Source: JBOHRE01 sp050732635
GTDB lineage: Bacteria > Gemmatimonadota > Gemmatimonadetes > Longimicrobiales > RSA9
Direction: 5' to 3'
Assembly: GCA_050732635.1 (NCBI GenBank)
Contig: JBOHRE010000083.1
Span: forward strand, 1-14,479
DNA: 14,479 nt
The notes below the pieces were generated by a model. The model saw only the letters and a program-made list of their open reading frames with translations. It ran no database searches and had not been told where the DNA came from. Positions 13,880-14,479 of this stretch are shown piece after piece; within the stretch, counting starts at the first letter, position 1; each line of letters starts with the position of its first letter. Both the position numbers and the translations under genes were made by a program.

Positions 13880-14479
13880 CGCGGGTGCCTACTCCGTGAT
13901 CGCTCGTGCCTGGTCGTTTCCGACTGCCTCGCGCCCGTGTGCTCGGTCGCTGCCTCGGTACCGAAGCCGCCCGGGTCCGGGCCGGCATCGGCGGTGGCCA
14001 GCTCCGCCAGGGCGAGGAGCATCCAAGCCTGTACCCAACGCATGTAGGCGATCCGGTTCACGCGCGTGCGCGTGCGACGGTAGTAGAAGAATCCCTCCGG
14101 GTCGCGCATCTGCGACAGCATCCACGCGGCGAGCCGCCGCGCCTTGGTCAGGCCGTCCGGCAGCCAGGGGCGAAATACGCACAGCGTCACGATCGCGTGC
14201 GCCACCGCGTGCGCATCCACCGGGTAGGGGCGCCCCGGGTGGTAGGCGACTGCCGGCCCGATCAGGAACGCCTTGCGCCAGTAGTCCAGCCCGCGCTGCA
14301 CGGCCGGGTCGAATTCCGCCGTACGCAGCGACTGGCCGATCATGTTCAATGCGACCAGCGTGTAGCCGGTGTGGAAGCTGTCGCAGAAGCGGTCGCGGCG
14401 GCTGGTGCCGTACGGCCAGGAGCCGTCCTCCCGCTGTGCGCGCGCGCTGAAGCGCGCCGCCGCGAGCGCCGTTGTCGCC
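13876..14479 (-). CDS. Alpha/alpha-toroid protein with QW-like motifs (5' end beyond window)
   Basis: An open frame of 200 residues runs in from the right edge to a TGA at 13878-13876, so only the C-terminal part is present. It contains QREDGSWPYG and later QMRDPEGFFYYRR, both Q-x(2-5)-G-x-W/F motifs like the QW repeats of squalene-hopene cyclase/prenyltransferase alpha-alpha toroids. Between them are CDSFHTGYTLVAL, a helix pair and YPVDAHAVAHAIVTL; a final WVQAWMLLALAEL helix follows. This pattern suggests a six-hairpin or alpha/alpha-toroid fold, as in terpene cyclases and some polysaccharide lyases or glycosidases. No catalytic motif can be assigned from the fragment. The last 35 residues are polar and low-complexity. 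The stop overlaps the TTG start of the bi-domain oxidoreductase (TTGA), so it belongs to the same operon. An internal ATG at 14349 is not the start, because the 43 upstream codons carry the first QW motif. The specific function is unknown. Confidence 0.75.
   Translation of the reverse strand, partial: ATTALAAARFSARAQREDGSWPYGTSRRDRFCDSFHTGYTLVALNMIGQSLRTAEFDPAVQRGLDYWRKAFLIGPAVAYHPGRPYPVDAHAVAHAIVTLCVFRPWLPDGLTKARRLAAWMLSQMRDPEGFFYYRRTRTRVNRIAYMRWVQAWMLLALAELATADAGPDPGGFGTEAATEHTGARQSETTRHERSRSRHPR

Overview
The window is very GC-rich and gene-dense. It reads as one surface-polysaccharide (capsule or exopolysaccharide) biosynthesis locus of the Wzx/Wzy-dependent type from a diderm bacterium. 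The outer-membrane Wzi-like protein and the lipoprotein signal on a neighbouring RCC1 protein indicate an outer membrane. High GC, an RCC1-repeat lipoprotein, a bi-domain oxidoreductase and a dispersed 9-bp-period repeat would suit Gemmatimonadota or a similar high-GC phylum such as Myxococcota. That placement is an inference from gene content, not a phylogenetic result.

Layout: ten genes lie on the minus strand and one on the plus strand. In minus-strand (transcription) order: an alpha/alpha-toroid protein with QW-like motifs (5' end beyond the right edge); a fused MDR-dehydrogenase/Gfo-Idh 'bi-domain' oxidoreductase; a second Gfo/Idh oxidoreductase with an extra N-terminal domain; a Wzx-type flippase; and two GT2 glycosyltransferases. 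The plus-strand gene, a Wzi-family outer-membrane protein, interrupts the series. On its other side the minus strand continues with a seven-bladed RCC1 lipoprotein, a GT4 glycosyltransferase, the UDP-GlcNAc 2-epimerase WecB, and a Wzy/WaaL-type polymerase or ligase cut by the left edge. Seven minus-strand junctions are coupled by 4-bp overlaps (ATGA, GTGA or TTGA) or a 1-bp overlap (TGATG).

How the genes fit together: WecB supplies UDP-ManNAc. The two oxidoreductases probably make or modify a sugar precursor. The three glycosyltransferases extend a lipid-linked repeat unit, Wzx flips it, the Wzy-like protein polymerises it, and Wzi would hold the polymer at the surface. The RCC1 lipoprotein diverges from wzi across only 28 bp and is coupled to the GT4 gene, so a role in the same surface machinery is plausible but unproven. 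No Wza, Wzb, Wzc or Wzz gene is visible.

The most notable non-coding structure is a 30-bp element made of 9-bp units, present three times. Two inverted copies flank the 96-bp core of the only real intergenic gap (between wecB and wzy). They could form a hairpin with 26 of 30 pairs that buries the wzy GTG start codon. The third copy lies at the junction of the two oxidoreductase genes, where it encodes the C-terminal tail of one and gives the first base of the start codon of the next. Three G-quadruplex-like tracts, all G-rich on the coding strand, sit at a gene start or in interdomain linkers. Apart from the 152-bp gap at 1276-1427 and the 28-bp gap at 4921-4948, every base is in a coding region. 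I see no tRNA, rRNA, CRISPR array, IS element or convincing intrinsic terminator.
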